In this document: piece after piece, positions 59,538-64,000 of the stretch
Numbering within the stretch: the stretch's first letter is position 1
Layout: each line of letters opens with the position of its first letter
NCBI RefSeq assembly: GCF_016107395.1
Contig: NZ_JAAIKO010000013.1
Coordinates: 1-64,000 of the forward strand
Length of the DNA: 64,000 bases
Direction of reading: 5' to 3'
DNA from: Streptomyces fildesensis
GTDB taxonomy: Bacteria > Actinomycetota > Actinomycetes > Streptomycetales > Streptomycetaceae
Notes under the pieces: generated by a model
What the model saw: the letters and a program-made list of their open reading frames with translations, nothing else
What the model was told of the DNA's origin: nothing
Database searches by the model: none
Position numbers and translations under genes: made by a program

Positions 59538-60452
59538 ATGGACCTAGACCGGCCGCTCGGCGGCATCCACGTGCCCTTGATCACGCCCTTCGACGCCGAC
59601 GGGACGGTGGCCGCCGCCGCGCTGGAAGGTCTCGCGCACAGCGCCCTCGACGGGGGCGCGGCCGGACTCGTCGCGCTCGGCACCACGGCCGAGGCCGCGA
59701 CGCTCGACGCGGAGGAGCGCGGCACGGTCACCGCGATCGTCGGCAGGGTGTGCCGGGAGCGAGGGGCCTGGCTGACGGTTGGCGCCGGATCGAACGACAC
59801 CCGGCGCTCCGGCGCGGAGCTGCGCGCGCTCGCGGGCACCGAGGCGGCGGCCGCGCTCGTTCCTGTGCCGTACTTCACCCGGCCCTCCGAGGCCGGGGTG
59901 GTCGCGCACGTCGAGGCGTTGGCGGCGGACAGCCCGGTGCCGTTGATCATCTACAACATTCCGTACCGCACCGGGCAGACGCTCGGCATCGAGGCGCTGC
60001 TGCGGCTGGCCGCGATCCCCGGCGTCGTCGGGGTGAAGCACGCGGTCGGCGGGATCGACCAGGACACGGTGGCGCTGCTCGGCGCCGAGCTGCCCGGCTT
60101 CGCCGTCCTCGCGGGCGACGACGTCTTCGCCCCCGCGCTGCTCGCCCTCGGCGCGGCCGGTGCCGTGCTCGCCTCCGCGCATCTGCTGACCGAGCGCTGG
60201 GTGGAGCTGGCCAGGACCGGCGACCGGGCGCTGGGGCACCGGCTGGCGGCCCTCGCGGCGGCGGTGTTCGCCGAGCCGAATCCCACCGTCATCAAGGCCG
60301 TGCTGCACGCCCACGGCCGCATCCCGGGACCCGGCGTACGGCTGCCGCTGCTGCCGGCCGGCGGCCCATCGCTTGAGACGGCTCTCCGGGCATGGGACGC
60401 GGCGGGGGATACTCGGGTCCGTACGCACGCATTGATCGGAGAGGCGTCATGA
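59538..60452 (+). CDS. Dihydrodipicolinate synthase family lyase
   Basis: A 304-residue TIM-barrel aldolase/lyase. Schiff-base Lys167 is in GVVGVKHAVGG, Tyr139 in IIYNIPYRTG, and the GTT(A)E(A)ATL block stands where DapA has GTTGESPTL. The two changes there (Ala for Gly, Ala for Ser) leave open whether it is true DapA. Its coupling to an asd gene (ATGA) argues for action on aspartate semialdehyde, giving tetrahydrodipicolinate for lysine and peptidoglycan. Confidence 0.85.
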   Translation: MDLDRPLGGIHVPLITPFDADGTVAAAALEGLAHSALDGGAAGLVALGTTAEAATLDAEERGTVTAIVGRVCRERGAWLTVGAGSNDTRRSGAELRALAGTEAAAALVPVPYFTRPSEAGVVAHVEALAADSPVPLIIYNIPYRTGQTLGIEALLRLAAIPGVVGVKHAVGGIDQDTVALLGAELPGFAVLAGDDVFAPALLALGAAGAVLASAHLLTERWVELARTGDRALGHRLAALAAAVFAEPNPTVIKAVLHAHGRIPGPGVRLPLLPAGGPSLETALRAWDAAGDTRVRTHALIGEAS

Positions 60453-61483
60453 GGATCGGAATCGTCGGAGCGACCGGCCAGGTGGGCGGAGTCATGCGCA
60501 AGGTGCTCGCCGAGCGCGCCTTCCCGGTGAAGGAGCTGAGGCTGTTCGCCTCGGCCCGTTCGGCCGGGAGCACACTGCCATGGCAGGACGGCGAGATCGT
60601 CATCGAGGACGCCGCCACGGCCGACTACTCCGGGCTGGACATCGTCCTGTTCTCGGCGGGCGGCGCCGCTTCGCGGGCGCTGGCGCCGAAGGTCGCCGCG
60701 GCCGGTGCGGTCGTCATCGACAACTCCTCCGCCTGGCGGCTGGACCCCGAGGTGCCGCTGGTCGTGTCCGAGGTCAACCCGCACGCGATCGCGGACCGCC
60801 CCAAGGGCATCATCGCCAACCCGAACTGCACGACGATGGCCGTCATGCCGGTCCTGCGCCCGCTGCACGACGAGGCCGGCCTGACCGCGCTGATCGCCAC
60901 CACCTACCAGGCCGTCTCCGGCTCCGGGGTGGCCGGCGTCGCCGAGCTCGACGGCCAGATCTGCAAGATCGCCGACCAGGCCGCCGCGCTCGCCTTCGGC
61001 GGCGAGAACGTCGAGCTGCCGGAGCCGGGCGTCTACGCCCGCCCGATCGCGTTCAACGTGCTGCCGCTGGCCGGCTCGATCGTCGACGACGGCAGTTTCG
61101 AGACCGACGAGGAGCAGAAGCTCCGCAACGAGAGCCGCAAGATCCTGGAGATCCCGGAGCTGAAGGTCTCGGGCACCTGTGTGCGCGTGCCGGTCTTCAC
61201 CGGGCACTCGCTGCAGGTCAACGTGCGCTTCGAGCGGCCGATCAGCGTCGAGCGCGCCTACGAGCTGCTGGCCGCCGCCCCCGGCGTCGAGCGCTCCGAG
61301 ATCCCCACCCCGCTGCAGGCGGCCGGCCAGGACCCGACCTTCGTCGGCCGGATCCGCCGGGACGAGACCGTGGAGAACGGCCTCGCCCTCTTCTGCTCCA
61401 GCGACAACCTCCGCAAGGGCGCGGCCCTCAACGCCGTCCAGGTCGCGGAGCTGGTCGCGGCGGAACTGACCGCCGCGCGCTGA
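60449..61483 (+). CDS. asd: Aspartate-semialdehyde dehydrogenase
   Basis: A 344-residue NADP-dependent enzyme: GATGQVGGVM dinucleotide loop, DNSSAWR, the catalytic Cys127 in ANPNCTTMAV and catalytic His in VFTGHSLQVN. It reduces aspartyl phosphate to the semialdehyde. It overlaps the DapA-like gene by four bases. No aspartokinase gene accompanies it. Confidence 0.94.
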   Translation: MRIGIVGATGQVGGVMRKVLAERAFPVKELRLFASARSAGSTLPWQDGEIVIEDAATADYSGLDIVLFSAGGAASRALAPKVAAAGAVVIDNSSAWRLDPEVPLVVSEVNPHAIADRPKGIIANPNCTTMAVMPVLRPLHDEAGLTALIATTYQAVSGSGVAGVAELDGQICKIADQAAALAFGGENVELPEPGVYARPIAFNVLPLAGSIVDDGSFETDEEQKLRNESRKILEIPELKVSGTCVRVPVFTGHSLQVNVRFERPISVERAYELLAAAPGVERSEIPTPLQAAGQDPTFVGRIRRDETVENGLALFCSSDNLRKGAALNAVQVAELVAAELTAAR

Positions 61484-61526
61484 GCCCGGCGCGGAAGGGT
61501 CCCTGAGCCCGGCACGGAAGGGTCCC
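61481..61526 (+). repeat. 23-bp tandem duplication at the asd stop codon
   Basis: Two adjacent 23-bp units starting with the stop: TGAGCCCGGCGCGGAAGGGT plus CCC, then the same with one change (GGCACGG). A third partial unit follows. Confidence 0.88.
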
Positions 61527-61585
61527 CGAGCCCCACCGCGCACCCGAAGCGTCACCGCGCCGACGCCCGTACGTGCTGACCGCCG

Positions 61586-62140
61586 TCAGAACGCCTTGCC
61601 GGTCTCCTCGGCGATCAGCACGTACGACGTCTTCCCGTCCAGCGACTCGCGGATGATGTCCGCGTGTCCGGCGTGCCGGGCCGCCTCCTCGATGAGGTGC
61701 AGCAGCACCCAGCGGGCGTTGACCCGCATCCCGGCCGGGAACCACGGCGCCTCCGGCAGCGGGACGCTGCCCTCCAGGTCCGGCAGGCTGAGGATGGTCT
61801 CCTCGGTCTGCCGCGCCACGGCCTCGTACTCCTCCAGCACCCCGGCCACGGTCTCCTCGCCGACCAGTTGGAAGTCCTCGTGCCAGTTCGACTCGTCGCG
61901 CTTGCGGGCGGGCGGCCGCCCCATCAGCGTGGTCTGGACCCAGTTGTCCTCGCAGCCCAGCGCGTGCTTGATCAACCCGCTCAGCGACAGCTCGCTCGCG
62001 CTCGGCCGGGACGCGGCCTGCTCGTCGGTCAGGCCGAGGACGGCCCGGCGCAGGGCGCCGCGCTGTGCCTCCAGGAAGGCCAGCAGGGCGTCCCGCTCGC
62101 TCTGCTCGCCGGTCTTTCCCGTGTGCACCAGTGTCGGCAT
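61586..62140 (-). CDS. DinB/DUF664 family protein
   Basis: A 184-residue four-helix protein of the DinB superfamily. The metal-binding His triad is seen as SGLIKHALGCEDNW and EAARHAGHADIIRE. Some actinobacterial members are mycothiol-dependent S-transferases, fitting a mycothiol producer (inference). ATG 62140 has GAGAGG eight bases upstream. Confidence 0.85.
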   Translation of the reverse strand: MPTLVHTGKTGEQSERDALLAFLEAQRGALRRAVLGLTDEQAASRPSASELSLSGLIKHALGCEDNWVQTTLMGRPPARKRDESNWHEDFQLVGEETVAGVLEEYEAVARQTEETILSLPDLEGSVPLPEAPWFPAGMRVNARWVLLHLIEEAARHAGHADIIRESLDGKTSYVLIAEETGKAF

Positions 62141-62233
62141 GACGGCCACCTCTCGCTCGGTCTCGATACCTCGACTCTAGAGATCCATGCGGTCAGATTC
62201 TGTCCGCATCCGCACATGGGCAGCGGGAAGGTG

Positions 62234-62689
62234 TCAGGCGCCGAGCAGCCGGCGCGGCCCCGGCCCCTGCTCGCCGAGCGCGTCGTGCGGATTGGCCAGA
62301 TGGCACTTGTCGATCGACAGACAGCCGCAGCCGATGCAGTCGGTGAGATGGTCCCGCAGTTGCTCCAGCTGGGCGATGCGGCTGTTGAGGTCGTCGCGCC
62401 AGCACTCCGAGACGTTCGCCCAGTCCGCGCGGTTCGGCGTCCGTCCCTCCGGCAGCAGACCGAGGACCTCGCGGATCCGCGCCAGCGGGATGCCGACCCG
62501 CTGCGAGACCCGGATGAACGCGACCCGGCGCAGCGTGTCGCGGCTGTAGCGGCGCTGGTTCCCCGAGGTGCGCCGGCTGCGGATGAGCCCCTCGCGCTCG
62601 TAGAAGCGCAGCGCGGACGGGGGGACGCCGCTGCGGTCGGACAGTTCACCGACAGTGGCTTCCTTGGCGTTCCAGGGGAGTTGGGTCAT
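62234..62689 (-). CDS. soxR: Redox-sensing regulator SoxR
   Basis: A 151-residue MerR-type regulator with DNA-binding helix region VGELSDRSGVPPSALRFYER. The [2Fe-2S] ligands Cys118, Cys121, Cys123 and Cys129 form the exact CIGCGCLSIDKC motif of SoxR. In Streptomyces SoxR answers to redox-active pigments and induces oxygenases and efflux pumps rather than SoxS. Confidence 0.95.
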   Translation of the reverse strand: MTQLPWNAKEATVGELSDRSGVPPSALRFYEREGLIRSRRTSGNQRRYSRDTLRRVAFIRVSQRVGIPLARIREVLGLLPEGRTPNRADWANVSECWRDDLNSRIAQLEQLRDHLTDCIGCGCLSIDKCHLANPHDALGEQGPGPRRLLGA

Positions 62690-62887
62690 GGCCGCCACAG
62701 TAGCGCCGGATATGAACCAACGTTGAGGTATTGGCCCGCGGACCCCTGTCGGGAGGAGTCCGCGGACCCCTCCCGACAGCACCCGGAAAAAACTTTCGCG
62801 GACGTGTCGATCCGGACGTCTCCCGTTCGACGCATCAGTAGGAGCAGGGTTCGCACGACGGAAAACGTACGAGAAGGAGCCACCGCG

Positions 62888-63241
62888 ATGCGCTACATGA
62901 TGATGCTGAGGATCGAAGAGAACACCGACATGGTCCCCAGCGAGCAGCTGATGGAGGACATGGGCAAGCTCATCGAGGAGATGACGAAGGCCGGGGTGCT
63001 CCTCGACACCGGCGGTCTGCGGCCGACCGCGGAGGGCACCCGCATCAAGCTCTCCGGCGGCAAGCTGACCGTGATCGACGGGCCCTTCACCGAGGCGAAG
63101 GAAGTCATCGGCGGTTACGCGATGATCGAGACGAAGAGCAAGGAGGAGGCGCTGGAATGGGCCTCGCGCTTCCTGCGGATCCACGGTGACGGCTGGGAGA
63201 TCGTGTCGGAGATCCGGCAGATCGAGGGGCCGAACGACTGA
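62888..63241 (+). CDS. DGPF (YCII-related) protein
   Basis: A 117-residue YCII-like protein with the motif VIDGPFTEAKEVIGGYAMIE. Such DGPF proteins are the constant partners of ECF42 sigma factors. The start has AAGGAG close upstream. It lies 76 bases before the sigma-factor gene and is likely its target or co-expressed partner. Confidence 0.9.
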   Translation: MRYMMMLRIEENTDMVPSEQLMEDMGKLIEEMTKAGVLLDTGGLRPTAEGTRIKLSGGKLTVIDGPFTEAKEVIGGYAMIETKSKEEALEWASRFLRIHGDGWEIVSEIRQIEGPND

Positions 63242-63317
63242 CCGCCTCCGGCGGCCCGCCGCACTCCTCCCGCGGAAGGTTGCCGTCGCGCTGACGAGGG
63301 TGCTCTGATGGGTCGCC

Positions 63318-64000
63318 ATGACGGAACCCAGCGCCCACCCCGACGCCCACCGCGCGATCGAGGCGGTGTGGAGGATCGAGTCGGCGCGGCTCATCGCCGG
63401 TCTCGTACGGCTGGTGCGCGACATCGGCCTCGCCGAGGAGCTGGCGCAGGACGCCCTCGTCGCGGCGCTGGAGCAGTGGCCCGGGTCGGGCGTCCCGGAC
63501 AACCCGGGCGCCTGGCTCATGGCCACCGCGAAGCACCGCGCGATCGACCTCCTGCGCCGCAAGGAACGGCTCGCCCGCAGGATCGACGTGCTCGGGCACG
63601 AGCTGGAGACCGCGGGGCACGGCGCGCCGGCCGACGTCGAGGCCGTTCTCGACGGTGACATCGAGGACGATCTGCTGCGGCTGGTCTTCACCGCCTGCCA
63701 TCCGGTGCTCTCCACCGAGGCGCGCGTCGCCCTCACGCTGCGGCTGCTGGGCGGGCTGAGGACCGAGGAGATCGCGCGCGCGTTCCTCGTCCCGGAGTCG
63801 ACGGTCGCCCAGCGGATCGTACGGGCCAAGAAGACGCTCGCCGAGGCCCGCGTCCCCTACGAGGTGCCGGCCGGGCCGGAGCTGGCCGACCGGCTGTCGT
63901 CCGTCCTCGAGGTCATCTACCTGGTGTTCAACGAGGGGTACGCGGCGACCGCCGGCGACGACCTGATGCGTCCCGCGCTCTGCGCGGAGGCGCTGCGGCT
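63318..64000 (+). CDS. ECF42-type RNA polymerase sigma factor (partial)
   Basis: The first 227 codons of an ECF sigma factor; the gene runs off the window. Region 2 reads GLAEELAQDALVAALEQWPG to ATAKHRAIDLLRRK and region 4 RTEEIARAFLVPESTVAQRI. After this comes LEVIYLVFNEGYAAT, the start of the long C-terminal extension found in the ECF42 (SigJ-like) group. No anti-sigma gene is seen; in this group the extension itself is thought to control activity. Confidence 0.9.
   Translation, partial: MTEPSAHPDAHRAIEAVWRIESARLIAGLVRLVRDIGLAEELAQDALVAALEQWPGSGVPDNPGAWLMATAKHRAIDLLRRKERLARRIDVLGHELETAGHGAPADVEAVLDGDIEDDLLRLVFTACHPVLSTEARVALTLRLLGGLRTEEIARAFLVPESTVAQRIVRAKKTLAEARVPYEVPAGPELADRLSSVLEVIYLVFNEGYAATAGDDLMRPALCAEALR

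Overview
The window is very GC-rich, uses GTG and TTG starts freely, and has third positions that are almost all G or C. Together with a Streptomyces-type 5S rRNA, GlnR, RsiG, mycothiol synthase and a developmental gene set, this points to the core chromosome of a Streptomyces species. It is mostly housekeeping and regulatory DNA. There is no prophage, CRISPR array, tRNA or insertion sequence. All calls come from reading the sequence; no database search was run.

Layout. Positions 1-276 hold the 3' end of a 23S gene, the 5S gene and a terminator. From 850 to 6836 lies a carbohydrate-uptake locus: a divergent 2-hydroxyacid dehydrogenase, two LplB/LplC-type permeases, a Tat-type lipoprotein binding protein and a LacI regulator, with paired LacI-like operators in the divergent gap. 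From 6890 to 15485 is a chromosomal type IV secretion-like cluster: a coupling-protein-like ATPase with a ruined Walker A, a VirB4 split over two genes, a VirB6/TrbL-like channel, a VirB8-like protein and a small VirB2-like membrane protein. A divergent two-domain wall hydrolase of VirB1/CwlT type faces them. Positions 15672-20259 carry a PAP2 phosphatase, a bicovalent flavin oxidase, a lipoprotein, small conserved proteins and CsoR with its operator.

From 20440 to 35259 phosphate genes dominate: a DUF47/Pit pair, pstSCAB with 11-bp-phased PHO boxes, Nudix, CHAD and polyphosphate kinase genes, mycothiol synthase, an MFS carrier and a secreted 5'-nucleotidase. From 35448 to 41785 come a toxin remnant with a likely orphan immunity gene, a two-component system beside an HtrA-type protease (MprAB-PepD-like), a second LacI regulator and GlnR. 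From 41995 to 56000 are a MoaD-like protein, a leader peptide with a thiosulfate sulfurtransferase and its SseC-like partner, two decaying membrane-protein genes, nitrobindin, a Fur-family regulator, YgfZ, Dtd, the c-di-GMP-responsive anti-sigma factor RsiG, an asparaginase and an Eis-like acetyltransferase. The end holds a GntR-HAD-phosphotransferase module, a translationally coupled DapA-like/Asd pair, a DinB protein, SoxR, and a DGPF protein with an ECF42-type sigma factor cut by the window edge.

The most notable points are the chromosomal T4SS-like apparatus with its degenerate coupling ATPase, the toxin remnant plus immunity gene, a Gln-to-His change in a c-di-GMP-binding repeat of RsiG, a recurring pattern of short tandem duplications that begin at or just after stop codons, and a genus-type dispersed repeat that has supplied the 3' end of an MFS gene.
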